64,000 nucleotides of DNA from Myoxocephalus aenaeus (GCA_038501785.1 JBAMJR010000083.1:878501-942500), one strand, 5' to 3'; counted from the stretch's first letter, positions 1-48,371 are shown. A program made the numbers and translations. Notes: generated from the letters alone by a model not told the origin.

Positions 1-555
1 CCAGGGTTTCCCAAACATGTTCCTGGGGGACACACTTTAGAAATGACAAGCCAGAGCAACCCAATTCACAATAGTCTATAACTTGTTGTGCATCAATGAC
101 CATTTCCACATCCAGGTCTATTACCTTGAAGAGGTAAAGCAGCCATTTAGAAGAGATATGCATTTGTTTAACAGATGTACTCTAGTCTTGAACAGTAGAT
201 TCAATGTTATAAATGTACAGAGCACAATGAACATCCCTCATGTGGCTCAAAGGTGTACTTCAGATAGAAATGTTAAATAAAAGGATTCAGCATGTGTATA
301 TTGTGATGCACAGGGTCATTCTATGCAGGTTAGCATGTAATCTGCTCTAAGGTTGTACACAATACCTTCACTCTCCAGGCCAATCATTGGCTTCCAGGGG
401 TCTGTTCAGTGTGTGTTTTATTATGGCCACTCCAACACGCTCCACGTCTATAACCCTCTTCTGTTGATTAACACTCAGAGTTGAACTTAACTCTTGGCCA
501 GTTCACCACTAGACACACGAGTCATCTCAGGGGATCCGGTTCCACATCCACATAC
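1..555. other. odf2 intron downstream of the last visible exon
   Basis: No exon, RNA gene or recognisable mobile element is seen. The minus strand shows no reading frame resembling the next ODF2 segment. Confidence 0.4.
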
Positions 556-9160
<8,605 letters not shown>

Positions 9161-9246
9161 CCTTCCTCTGAGAGACAGATTGTGTTTAGTAATAACTCAC
9201 ATCCACATGCACAGTGGTGGGTGACGCTGAGGACAGGAGGGTGACT

Positions 9247-9425
9247 ACACGTTAGCCTGCAGTAGCATGGCTGGTGGTGGAGGTGCGTCAGGGTAACGTG
9301 ACGTAACGTGACGTAACGCTACTGTAGCTACACGTTAGCCTGCAGTAGCATGGCTGGTGGTGGAGGTGCGTCAGGGTAACGTGACGTAACGTGACGTAAC
9401 GCTAACGCTACTGTAACGTAGCTAC
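9247..9425. repeat. 83-bp tandem duplication carrying four CRE-like TGACGTAA sites
   Basis: Two copies of a block beginning acacgttagcctgcagtag. TGACGTAA lies at 9299-9306, 9309-9316, 9382-9389 and 9392-9399. It falls in the first odf2 intron, less than 300 bp from the putative first exon. TGACGTAA is a recognised CREB/ATF variant; function is inferred only. Confidence 0.7.
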
Positions 9426-9512
9426 TCGTTAGCCTGGCGGTAGCATTAGCTCATTCGCCGACAGCAGCCTTTCTAGCGTTCGTGCAACGGAGGAACAAAG
9501 TGTCCGTCTTAC

Positions 9513-9600
9513 CATGAGAAACCAAGATGAGAACCCAGAAGGTATTCTTCAAGACTAGAACATACGTCTCATCGGGACAGCGGGCTTCCTTTAGCTGGTA
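9513..9600 (-). promoter_or_regulatory. odf2: Putative odf2 5' non-coding exon and promoter side
   Basis: A good donor (CATG|GTAAGA) lies at 9513/9512, and a plausible acceptor (CTGTCTCTCAG|AGG) at 9168/9167 opens the exon with the odf2 start codon. The transcript therefore probably begins upstream of 9513. The exon's 5' limit is not determined; 9600 is a guess. If the donor is used, exon 1 ends in an ATG (see findings). Confidence 0.45.
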
Positions 9601-10020
9601 AGGACCGCTAGGTTCACGTAGGAAGTCTGTTGGCGTGAAGACTTGTGGATAAACCTCAACAGGTAGTAGTGAAGCTAACGTCCCTCTGGTTGGTCAGTTT
9701 AAAGCACGTGACATCTTTCACCAACGGTGATTGGACCAGAGTAGACAGTCCAACGTCACTTAGCAACGAACTCAACGCAACAAGCGGGAGTAGCATCAGA
9801 GATGCTCAGTGTGTTGAGATCGCTCCCCCCCGTCTTCAATGCACGTCGTAACGAGCTACAGAACAAAGCTCTGAACGGGACTGTGACCTCCGAGGCCAAG
9901 AATGAAGGTTTAAGGCTGTTTTCTAAAGCACTGTAAATCTGTTGGGGAGCTACGAAAATAAGTCATGGACTCGAACCTAAATCAACACCTAAATACATGT
10001 AGACCATGTTGTAGAGCAGG

Positions 10021-10640
10021 GGTGAGCAATTCATGTTCCCAAGGGCCCACATGAGACATCGGGACCGAAGGAGGGCCGGACCAATAGGCTGAATTCAATT
10101 AACTCAATATTAATGTCATTACTTTATAAAAAAAAACTGTAAATTATATGGTTTTGAGCTGCTACTGGTAAGAATACATGTTACAATAAGGCTGTGAAAA
10201 TATGTAAAAAGAAATAATTAAATTTTAAGATACCTAGGTAACTTAAAATTAAATTACATTAACATACATATTTAAGGTAAGGTTGAAAGCTTTCAACCTT
10301 ACCTTAAATATGTATGTTAAAGACCAGCAATTTATAAACTTTAAACAAAAGCAATAAGTGCTTTTGATGTTTTCCAGTTCAGTTCTTACTCGGTGAGAAA
10401 AGTCCAGTCTGTGTTGAACAAGAGCATGAAGTCTGGTTGATGAGGTGGAGATGTGAAGGACAGCTGACAGGTATCAGAGAGAGGATCTGATCTGTTGACC
10501 TTCACTAGAATGTTTGTTCTCATGTCGGTAGATCCAAAGAGAACCAACATCTCCTGAGCAGGCCTCCTCATGTGAGGAAAGTTCTCCTCTTTGAGAGAAG
10601 AGTAAAGATCCAGAAGTGATCCTGACTTAAAGTGCACGCA
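10021..10640 (-). pseudogene. hAT transposon relic with transposase C-terminal fragment
   Basis: The minus strand, 10610-10386, encodes a fragment resembling the C-terminal dimerisation region of hAT/GTF2IRD2-like proteins, with LLDLYSSLKEENFPHMRR and AQEMLVLFGST. Downstream similarity is broken and no full domain remains. The flank at 10021 (caggggtgagcaattcatg, then gagggccgg) resembles hAT termini. It is intergenic between odf2 and scai and looks dead. Confidence 0.6.
10259..10320. repeat. 62-bp perfect palindrome
   Basis: Two 31-bp arms (10259-10289 and 10290-10320) are exact reverse complements with no spacer, centred on aaag|cttt. It sits inside the hAT relic. Confidence 0.97.
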
Positions 10641-10788
10641 CACATACATAAATCACCTTCAAAGTAAAAGCAGTGCCGTTGTATTGCATTTATGGCGTGC
10701 ACCTTATTTATTTATTTTTCATTTTTTATTCACCTCACGCAGGCCGGACTGGGAGAGCCGTAAGATGCCCAGGTCTGTTGTAGAGGGA

Positions 10789-11077
10789 GTGGCCACTGGA
10801 GGGCAGTATAACTCACTTAGTGTAGTGCTGTAGTACCTTAACGTAGCCACTGGAGGGCAGTATAACTCACTTAGTGTAGTGCTGTAGTACCTTAACGTAG
10901 CCACTGGAGGGCAGTATAACTAATTGAGCCTAGTGCTGTAGTACCTTAACGTAGCCACTGGAGGGCAGTATAACTAATTGAGCCTAGTGCTGTAGTACCT
11001 TAACGTAGCCACTGGAGGGCAGTATAACTAATTGAGCCTAGTGCTGTAGTACCTTAACGTAGCCACTGGAGGGCAGT
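10789..11077. repeat. 54-bp tandem array with six CTCF-like cores
   Basis: Five full 54-bp units and a partial one. Each contains CCACTGGAGGGCAGT, starting at 10793, 10847, 10901, 10955, 11009 and 11063. This matches 12 of 13 positions of the CTCF core CCASYAGRKGGCR. Copies split into two subtypes (aactcacttagtg and aactaattgagcc). Confidence 0.95.
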
Positions 11078-11079
11078 AA

Positions 11080-12450
11080 ACAATCACATTTTACTCAGTT
11101 CACTACAAAACTCTTGTCAAACTCGTTTGACGTTTGTTTCCAGTGTAGATCAGCAATGAAACGTCCAAATTAAATCTGTACATTGGCAAGTTCATGACGC
11201 ACTATTCATCTTTATGTAGTTAGTTGGTACATTTTAAACTTGCTTTGACAAACAGAGCACGTCCTTCCCAGCCCCACAATAAAGACACTTAGTCGTTTTA
11301 TGAAGCCACATTTGTTTTTTTCTTTATTGGCTCCATCTGGCAACACAGAAAAAAAACAAAGAAAACAACAACCATCGGATGCAATAATTGATCTCAATCA
11401 CTGTTAAGATGGGAAAGCAAGAGCACATCAGTCTTTGGCACTTTCTATTCTAAACAAACATGCTGCCCACAGTGAAAAATCATCTGTGCAAGTTTTTTTT
11501 TTTAAACTGAAGTCTTCAAAATACATTTGACAGTTTGACTGAAAATCATAACAAGCAAGTCACACGTGTTGCTATAAAGTTAGGCTCCACCCATCTTTTG
11601 GACATTACAGTATAAAAGGTAGAAATGACCCCTGCATATCGGGGAGGAAACAGGATCGATCAGTCGGCAGTTGTTTGAGTTGTGTTCCCACGAGGTGTCA
11701 GCATGCTCCTCATGGATGTGGGTCCATTATAGTGAGCAGTGGCTTTTGTGCTTGCGGCATGTCAAAAACATTCATTGTTAATATCTTGTGCTGGTAGATT
11801 CTAATACTGGTTCTGCTCGGCGAGCACCGGTTTGTCTCACAACCTGTTGTCATGTTCTCTAACCGTCAGGTCCGTTAGCTTCTCTGCTTCTTCTTCTGTG
11901 AATGTGGGACTAAGTGCAGAAAAGAAACCTTTGATTCTGTGGAGCTGCAACAAAAACCTGCCGTTACCGGATTATGTTTCATGAAGCCGAGACATTTTCT
12001 GCCAGGAAACTTCATGGTAGCGGCTTGAAACGACTGGAAAGTCCTCACTTCATCTATATCTATTTAGTCTATCGGTTAGGCATGGCAAGAAGGAAAGGCA
12101 ACAAACCCCAGGAATCATTTGAAACCCCAATTCTAAAAGAAATGGCATAAAATCAGAGGGAAACTAATCCAACATGGTGAAACCAGTTAACGTACAAGAA
12201 TAGAGAACTATCTGCTCAGCAGCTTGAGCCCCAGCTACTAGGGACGGCCTCGAGGTTCTGGGTGGTGAACCCGGGTTTGTAAGGCTTATTAATTATTAAT
12301 TAAGAATTAAGGAGTGAAGGATGAACTCTGCATGAAGTCGTAGATCAGCCACCGGCTCTAACGTCTGCTCTCACAGGTTTCTGGTGAATATCTCCTTTGC
12401 ACAGATTCATATTATATTTACACAAGCAAGATGGTTTATACAAGTATACG

Positions 12451-12482
<32 letters not shown>

Positions 12483-12920
12483 TTCCTCTGTGCTACTAAT
12501 CCCACGGTGCTACATCATGAATGAGTTGTGTTCACAGTCCTGTTGGAAACAGCATCGGCTCCTCAGAGCTACAACTTCTCTGTTTCTGTTTCTGTTACGT
12601 TTCACTTTGATCAGAGTCCAGTGTCACTTCACTGTTTGGGCTTTTTCCATTAGATAATGCTGAAAGTGTCATGAGGGCACATGCTTGATGTCACAGAATT
12701 AAGGAACACGCCTTACAACACGTTATAATCTGGACTTTTTCAGACTGACGTACAAATTTGTCAATTTACAATATTTGACCGTTTAGATGGTTTCTTCTTC
12801 GGTCCTGACTGATGCCCAACATGTCAAATCTTAGTGTTGTTGTTGATAAATTAAATAAAAAAGCACGACTGGCATCGACAGCATCGTCTTAGAGCAGCAC
12901 AGGCGAGCAGGCACCGCCTT
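11080..12920. other. Intergenic / scai 3' flank with no gene recognised
   Basis: Mostly unique sequence with a short (CA)n at about 12451-12480. A minus-strand AATAAA is present at 11328-11323 and could end a long scai 3' UTR, but this is not decidable here. Confidence 0.4.
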
Positions 12921-12924
12921 TCTG

Positions 12925-13645
12925 TATGTTAACATGTTATTACCATGTTATTACTGCCTTTCACCACCTTTAACATGTTATTACCATGTTATTAATATGT
13001 CATTACTGCCTATTCACCACCTTTCTTATGTTAACATGTTATTACCATGTTATTACTGCCTTTCACCACCTTTAACATGTTATTACCATGTTATTAATAT
13101 GTCATTACTGCCTATTCACCACCTTTCTTATGTTACCATGTTATTACTGCCTATTCACCTCCTTTAACATGTTATTACCATGTTATTAACATGTTATTAC
13201 TGCCTATTCACCACCTTTCTGTACGTTAACATGTTATTAACATGTTATTACTGCCTATTCACCACCTTTCTGTACGTTAACATGTTATTAACATGTTATT
13301 ACTGCCTATTCACCACCTTTCTGTACGTTAACATGTTATTAACATGTTATTACTGCCTATTCACCACCTTTCTGTACGTTAACATGTTATTAACATGTTA
13401 TTACTGCCTAGTCACCACCTTTAACATGTTATTAACATGTTATTACTGCCTATTCACCACCTTTCTGTACGTTAACATGTTATTACTGCCTAGTCACCAC
13501 CTTTAACATGTTATTACCATGTTATTACCATGTTATTACTGCCTATTCACCACCTTTCTGTACGTTAACATGTTATTACTGCCTAGTCACCACCTTTAAC
13601 ATGTTATTACCATGTTATTACTGCCTATTCACCACCTTTCTGAAT
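12925..13645. repeat. ~50-bp minisatellite (catgttattactgcctattc)
   Basis: Irregular tandem copies built from catgttattac, tgcctattcaccacctttc and tgtacgttaa, of variable unit length. No coding potential; reading frames through it are artefacts. Confidence 0.93.
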
Positions 13646-14033
13646 GCTAACATGTTATTAACTCACACAAGTTTAAACATTCCTCAGAGGCTGGTGAGAG
13701 TGATAGATGAGCAGTTCCTATAGGAACATGTTGAGAGCACTGACTCCCCAGCTTTCCCTCGTATAAAGAAGAAGGTCCCCAGTGTGAAGGCTGGCATGAG
13801 GAACACTCACATGAAGGCTTACTCACAGCACAACACCACCATCAGAACAACATTAAACTCCATAAAGTGCAAGCCTACAATATCTTAATCGCCATAACGG
13901 TCAACACAGGGAGCGTGGAGGTTGATCTCACCAAAGAGAGTCTCCTCTCCTCAAGTCCTCGGAAAGCTGGAATGTCACATATTTAAAAAAGAATGGCCAA
14001 CGAACAAACTGGCCTCATTAACATTGTACTCCT

Positions 14034-14256
14034 CCTTAAAGGGACAGTGTGTAACATTAAGGGGGATTTATGGAATATAATATTCATAACCAAGTTGTCA
14101 TCCGTGTCTGATGACCTGAAACTAAGAGTCGTTGTTTTGGTGAGTCCACCATGTCCCTACAGAAGCCCAGAGCGGACAAACCAGAGGGACGTATTCAGTT
14201 GGTTGCAATCTGCAACTTCACCACTAGATGCCGCTAAATCCTACACACTGCTCCTT
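14034..14256. mobile_element. ~220-bp MITE (aaagggacagtgtgtaa / cacactgctccttt)
   Basis: Inverted termini AAAGGGACAGTGTGTA and TACACACTGCTCCTTT flank a short body with no coding capacity. The body has ccactagatgccgct near its right end, one base away from a CTCF-type core. A common type of teleost non-autonomous element; family not assigned. Confidence 0.75.
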
Positions 14257-14725
14257 TGAGTTTAACTTCATATTTCATCACACATTTCATAGACTTACTA
14301 AATACTGAACAAACACATCTGTGCCAAAACATTGTTTTACATCATCTGTACACAAACTCTAACCATGTCAATAAATATAACGAACACTATAGTGTTCTTC
14401 TCTTCGTTTCTATCAATTCCAACATCTCAATCCCAGACAGCTCTCAGTATCTGCATCACTACGAGGGCCTGTGCATCACGGTCAGTGTCAGGAATAAATC
14501 CCCAACGATCAACATGTTCACACGAATACCGTCAGCTTGTGTCTACTGGTGTGTGTTAATGTGAGCATCAGTCAAAACATGTGAAACGGTCAAAAACAAG
14601 CAGAGTCCTGAAGCCAAGCTGGAGGCCTGAGTGGTGCTGGACAACAAGATATGAAGCCGACACGTCAAGAACCATGAAGCAACACTGTGGCCTAAAAGGG
14701 CCCTGAAGGCCTCCGGCCACCAAGG

Positions 14726-14800
14726 TCTGGACATGGGGTCCGTGGGTCTGGACGTGGGGTGCGTGGGTCTGGACGTGGGGTGCGTGGGTCTGGACCCCTC
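14726..14800. repeat. Short tandem repeat, ~26 bp x 3
   Basis: Three copies of a block containing gtgggtctggacgtggggt, intergenic between odf2 and scai. Confidence 0.85.
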
Positions 14801-14935
14801 GTGTTGAGGCCGGTACCAACACCTCTAGGACCTACTTCTCTTTCCTGCTGGTCCGGACTGGACTAGAATGATCCTTCTTTGGGTCACAATAGTATTGGAC
14901 CGGAGAATGCTGACAATGCCATCCTTGGGCTGGTG

Positions 14936-15050
14936 CAGTGGTTCTCAAACTGTGGGGAGCGACCCTCTAGTGGGACGCAGAGGTATTACAGGTGGGGCGC
15001 GGGGGGAGATTTATTTTTGGAATAATTTAAAAAAACTTTTCCTTTATTAG
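14936..15050. mobile_element. hAT terminal fragment (cagtggttctcaaac)
   Basis: Begins with CAGTGGTTCTCAAACTG, a terminus typical of Charlie-type hAT elements. The rest is short and degenerate, and no matching right end is seen. Confidence 0.55.
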
Positions 15051-15054
15051 TCCT

Positions 15055-15190
15055 CTAGAGACCAGGTCTCTCCAGAGACCAGGTCTCTAGAGACCAGGTC
15101 TCTAGAGGACTGGTCTCTCCAGAGGTCTCTCCAGAGACCAGGTCTCTGGAGAGTCCAGGTCTCTGGAGAGTCCAGGTCTCTGGAGGGGAG
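15055..15190. repeat. Self-complementary repeat (agaccaggtctct)
   Basis: Repeated ccagagaccaggtctct and ggtctctggagag motifs, several of them palindromic. Predicted to fold into hairpins. Confidence 0.75.
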
Positions 15191-15199
15191 CTGTTTAGA

Positions 15200-17149
15200 A
15201 GTCTGATACTTCTTTTATTCACTGCCGAGCGAATAGCTTCAGATTGTTTAGAGAGCTGAGAGAGATAGAAGAGACAGAAACATATCGGAGAGAAAGAGGG
15301 ATGAAGGAGGATATTGGTATGAGTATCCAGGGCATCATGGGAAGTGTGACTGGGACCACTGATGGGATGCAAAGGGACGCTGGCTGCTGGTTTAAGGCTG
15401 TTAGCAGCCTCCGTTTAGACGTCACGCTTCCTGCGGTCCAGCATCAGAACACCGTATTTAAAGTACTTTCCTTTTCTAAATATCTCCAGAGAACCATAGA
15501 AGCTGCTCCACATGTCATGCTGGTCATAAGACACAGACGGGTTCACAGGAAATGGACCAAAAGGATCCTCACCAGGATGCTAAGAATATCATGTGGCCTT
15601 TAAGACGAAGGGGAAAACCGACAAAGGTCTCAAGTGTTCTCAGCAAGGCAGCCATGTTGTTACTACTTGTTCATCCCTCGTTCAAAAGATGTTTTGACTA
15701 CATTTCATTCTTTGTGGTTCCAGTGAGACTGCAACCCAAATCCATGTGTTTGGCACAGCCAGTTTGTATCCACATTGATTTGAGAAGTCTTGACAGCTTT
15801 TGCAAATCCCAAGAGATTCTAAAGTGACTTCTAGGATGCGTCTCAGTGCACGGCTCAGACTCAAGGTGTCTGACCAGCACAGCTCTGGAGGACATGGAGC
15901 ACCTTCATCTGCTGGCCTGCTGCACCAGAGGAACCAGACCGCCGTGTCTCTACCGCATGCAGACATGCTGATGTCTGGACCGGAGGCTGGCCGGGTCGCT
16001 TGAGAACGGGCAGTCAGGCCGGCTGGAGGTGTGAGAACATCTGGAAGCTCTTTGGATCGACAGAGCGTGACACCATGGAGCCGGCATGAGGACAGCCACC
16101 TGACTGCCAGTGGTATTCCATCCAGATGAAACTCATCATTAAAGGTTAGTGGTGTTTGTGTCATTTAAGTAATTACGGAATGATGCGTGTTGGTGTGCAC
16201 ACCCTTCATCTCCTCTGTTACAAACCAGATTGTCTTCATTTGCTGACACAACTACAAAGCACGGGGCCCATGCAACACATGCACTGGCTCCATTTACTAC
16301 CCAACCCTTTCTAGAGCTTCGAGCCGGAGGCCGCTCTTTGTGGATAAAACAATTAAGTGGATCCATTTCTTGCCCTTTTTGCATGCAAATACAGCACAGT
16401 GACATGGAAAAGCAACAACGATCACTTTGAACGCGCTCAAGGCTAAACAACGGTGGATTCAAGGTATTAGATGGATTGCTGGTTAATGTCACCACGGTGT
16501 GTGAAATCTTTCCAACTAATGAGGACTTACAACACACAGACACGACCTCATGCACCTCCGCTGCTACAAGTTAAGCTGTTGGACAGCAAGCACTGATTGG
16601 CAAATCACATTTTGGTGGAAAACAAATGTCAGCGTCTAAGCTAGCGGACGGATTAATGTGCGAACATTAAAGCCGTTTTCATATTTACTGATGCAGAGAA
16701 GGGTTTTGTTTAGCACTGGCTCTCCAGCAGCGTTGCCTTCATAAACACCTTGAAGCTGCCAGGGTTGTTCAATTCTCTATCTTTTAGGCTTACACAACAA
16801 TAAATATTATTTAAAAAAAAACACAAAACCAAGACCGCCAACAATTCAGTGAGGAGGATAGCGGCTGCAGTCTTTAAGGACCGTTATCTGCAGCCGCTCA
16901 CTGTTCACTTTATGTTTGACATTACATTTAACAGGAAGCCGCTGAGTCTCATAATGGGGAATTTATACTAAACTTAACCATGTGAAATTTTTTATGTTGC
17001 ACTACATTTGCTTCCACAAGTAACAGTAAAATGCGTGACATGAGCTCGTACGTTTCATTACCTGTAAAAAAAGAACAAAAGAAAAGACTAGGAGGGCCTG
17101 GCAGTTGAGTCTGTATGTACACGTTGCCATGTCGCCCTGTGCAGAGGTG
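15200..17149 (-). other. scai: Probable scai 3' UTR and flank
   Basis: Sequence just downstream of the scai stop has no gene or transposon that I recognise. The nearest minus-strand AATAAA hexamers are near 15219 and 15048 and, much further on, at 11328. The true end cannot be chosen without transcript data. Confidence 0.35.
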
Positions 17150-44675
<27,526 letters not shown>

Positions 44676-45189
44676 GACACCGACTTCTCACACCTGATAC
44701 AAACAGAAGTGCATTATTACTGGATGGACTGAGGAGTGATACGCATTTAAAGAACGTTGGGTTAGTTATAAATGGTTACAACTAGACCCAACAACCTACC
44801 TTTGGTTCCAACGTGAACTTGTGATGTATTAATATATGAGGAAATACTTTTCAACCATGTTGATGTCCAAACTATTACCACTAAACGGACGCTGCTGGAT
44901 GCAGATATGCGAGTGTCTTACTGGTGTCCTACTTAAATATGAATCGAAATCAGAACCTATGGAGGAAAAGCGTCACATGGTCACCTTTTTTAGGTTGACT
45001 TGGGATGTCCCAGATTTCACTCTCACAGTGTGACCTCCAGCTTAATGAGATGGATGTGGATCAGGTCAAGGCGTCGCACAGGAAGGTCACAATGTGCAGC
45101 TATAGCCGTGTCTCATGAAAAATAATTATATTGTGCCATAATAATGACTGACAATAGCTTCATAGCCTGGGGTGCCTTTCTATGGAGAG

Positions 45190-45636
45190 CAGGGTTCATG
45201 CACATCCTGATCGATGCATTTCATGACTTCTCCATGACTTTAACCCAAATGTCCATTACAAACATTTAGTGAAATCTGGGTGTAAACAGTAAAAAGTGAG
45301 TAAATGTAGTATTTAAACTAACAATGAGAATACAAAGCATACAGTAAACCTTAAATGACTCAAATGAATGAGACAATAGTTTGATTAAAAGAATAAACAT
45401 TTATATAGATGCCTGTATGTATGCCTGCTTATATTTTGAGTCTTTCTTTTAAAAGCATATTCATTATTTCAAACTCAGCGTGAATGAACACATGAACACA
45501 TGAATATAACACATTTACATGACTTTTACTACACTTTTGCGATTTCTTTTTTTTCAAGGACTTTTCCAGGCTTGGAAAAAAAAACATTTAAAAACTCCAT
45601 GACTTGTCCATGTTTTCCATGAGCGTAGGAACCCTG
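45190..45636. mobile_element. Non-autonomous hAT-like MITE, copy 3 (both ends present)
   Basis: CAGGGTTC at the left and GAACCCTG at the right give an 8-bp perfect inverted terminus, the best-preserved of the three copies. No clear target duplication in the flanks. Lies between the scai 5' non-coding exon and the first coding exon. Confidence 0.88.
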
Positions 45637-46269
45637 GTGCAGCTATTGGCTCTCATGAAACATAATTAGCTGCAAGCGGACATGGTGTAATAGTAATGGC
45701 TGACAGGAGCTTCATAGACGGTGTCTTCCTGTAGAGGAGCAGAGAACATGGCCTCCTCTCAGACCTGCAGGCTTCATCTCAGTAATACACTGAGGAGTTG
45801 CTCCAGACTGACCGGTCGTTCCCTGCAGGGTCCAGAATGTCTTCAGACCTCCAGCAGCGCTCGTGCAGCTCCAGAGAGACCTCTGACGTAACAGCACGTC
45901 CGCGACGCTGATTGGAGGAAAACTAACGAACGTTCTAATTACACGAAATAGATCCTCGTTAGAATGCGGCTGCACACATGAATGGAGACGCAGAGGAATC
46001 ACTCCGCTGCCGTTCCTCCGTGAGGAGTTGTGTTATATATGTTTTGTATTTAACAGATAGTTAGCTAACCAGATGTAACGGAGAGTCCCGCTGGTTCCGC
46101 CGGGCTGAAGCCCGGTACTAGCTCACTGGAGGAGAAGAAAGGCTCGAGTCCCACACACCGGACACCATTCCCCATTAACGTCCCAACAAAGCAAACCTCT
46201 GGATGTTCATGTGCGGATAACCCAGAGGTGCCTCCCCGCCTCTGCTCGCGTCATTCGCGGTCTCCTTAC

Positions 46270-46540
46270 CTCCTCGCCGGCCGGCTCGCGGTGCTGAACG
46301 GGTCGGTACCGAGTCGGTACCGAGTCGGTACCGGGCTCTGCTCACGGGGCTGTGCGGCTGACACGCGCCTCTCTGGGCATCTCCTCCCTGCGCGTGAGAC
46401 ACTGGACCGCCGGCAACGAGCCGTCCCGCGCAGCCGAGACGCGGTTCTGTGCGAGACACGTCCTGTGACAGGTTAGGAGGCAGGAGACAGGAGGCAGGAG
46501 ACAGGAGGCAGGAGGCAGCGCGAGGACAGCGGCTGGCACC
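46270..46540 (-). promoter_or_regulatory. scai: Putative scai 5' non-coding exon and CpG-rich promoter
   Basis: A strong donor GAGGAG|GTAAGG at 46270/46269 faces an acceptor TATCAG|GTG at 44694/44693, 18 bp upstream of the scai ATG. The region 46220-46560 is GC- and CpG-rich, unlike its surroundings. It has three 12-bp copies of gagtcggtaccg around 46304-46332 and a gacaggaggcag repeat at 46468-46515. The transcription start is not determined. Confidence 0.55.
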
Positions 46541-46911
46541 GCTCCACGAGAACTGGCTAGCTACTTCCGGGTCGATATTTTCAAACTAAAGGCTTCCCCG
46601 CTGAGAAAACGCCCGTCTTTATTAAATAAGTAACCGTGATCCTGTTTCATTAGTAAAATATGACACGTATTGTAGCTCCAACAGTCCAGCTTTATTGGCA
46701 GAGCAATAATCAAGCAAAAGTACATTTACTCAAGTCAATCAAAATAAAATCCTTTATGCGAGCAATTCATAACTTTATATAGTCATGCAAAATTATGTCA
46801 TTTTGATTCTCAAATTTCCAAATTGTTGGTTAATTTAAAATATTCAAATATTGATACTTAAGATAAGATAACATAAGATTACAGCAGCAAATTGGAAAGT
46901 GCATTGGAAAG

Positions 46912-48276
46912 AGAGCGTATAGTACCATATTACCCCACTAGAGAGCTCATAGTACCATATTACCCCACTAGAGCTCATAGTACCATATTACCACACTAGA
47001 GCTCATAGTACCATATTACCCCACTAGAGCTCATAGTACCATATTACCCCACTAGAGAGCGTATAGTACCATATTACCCCACTAGAGAGCTCATAGTACC
47101 ATATTACCCCACTAGAGAGCTCATAGTACCATATTACCCCACTAGAGAGCTTATAGTACCATATTACCCCACTAGAGCTCATAGTACCATATTACCCCAA
47201 TAGAGAGTTTATAGTACCATATTACCCCACTAGAGAGCTTATAGTACCATATTACCCCACTAGAGCTCATAGTACCATATTACCCCACTAGAGAGCTTAT
47301 AGTACCATATTACCCCACTAGAGAGCTTATAGTACCATATTACCCCACTAGAGCTCATAGTACCATATTACCCCACTAGAGAGCTTATAGTACCATATTA
47401 CCCCACTAGAGAGCTCATAGTACCATATTACCCCAATAGAGAGTTTATAGTACCATATTACCCCACTAGAGAGCTCATAGTACCATATTACCCCACTAGA
47501 GAGCTCATAGTACCATATTACCCCACTAGAGGGCTCATAGTACCATATTACCCCACTAGAGAGCTCATAGTACCATATTACCCCACTAGAGAGCTCATAG
47601 TACCATATTACCCCACTAGAGAGTTTATAGTACCATATTACCCCACTAGAGCTCATAGTACCATATTACCCCACTAGAGAGCTCATAGTACCATATTACC
47701 CCACTAGAGAGTTTATAGTACCATATTACCCCACTAGAGAGCTCATAGTACCATATTACCCCACTAGAGAGCTCATAGTACCATATTACCCCAATAGAGA
47801 GCTTATAGTACCATATTACCCCACTAGAGAGCTCATAGTACCATATTACCCCACTAGAGCTCATGGTACCATATTACCCCACTAGAGAGCTCATAGTACC
47901 ATATTACCCCACTAGAGAGCTTATAGTACCATATTACCCCACTAGAGCTCATAGTACCATATTACCCCACTAGAGAGCTCATAGTACCATATTACCCCAC
48001 TAGAGGGCTCATAGTACCATATTACCCCACTAGAGAGCTCATAGTACCATATTACCCCACTAGAGAGCTCATAGTACCATATTACCCCACTAGAGAGCTT
48101 ATAGTACCATATTACCCCACTAGAGCTCATAGTACCATGTTACCCCACTAGAGAGCTCATAGTACCATATTACCCCACTAGAGGGCTCATAGTACCATAT
48201 TACCCCACTAGAGAGCTCATAGTACCATATTACCCCACTAGAGAGCTCATAGTACCATATTACCCCACTAGAGAGC
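46912..48276. repeat. 28/30-bp minisatellite derived from a LINE reading frame (~46 copies)
   Basis: Unit tagtaccatattaccccact plus agagagctca, or a form lacking one ag. On the plus strand gagctcatagtaccatatta... reads E-L-I-V-P-Y-Y-P-T-R. The same stretch occurs once and a half in the L2 fragment at 60366-60407. Upstream of scai, beside an L2 fragment. Confidence 0.95.
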
Positions 48277-48371
48277 TCCATAGAAGCCCCTAATCACTGT
48301 TAGTGTTCAGATGCATTTTTGAGGCCCTGGTACTCAAAGTCAAGGAACTTGGCATACAGATCATATAACCT

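Noticed and set aside
16139..16555. 138-codon minus-strand frame downstream of scai
   Set aside because: No family resemblance, and it falls in the likely scai 3' UTR or flank.
47348..48130. GVIWYYELSS repeat protein on the minus strand
   Set aside because: Antisense frame of the LINE-derived 30-bp minisatellite.
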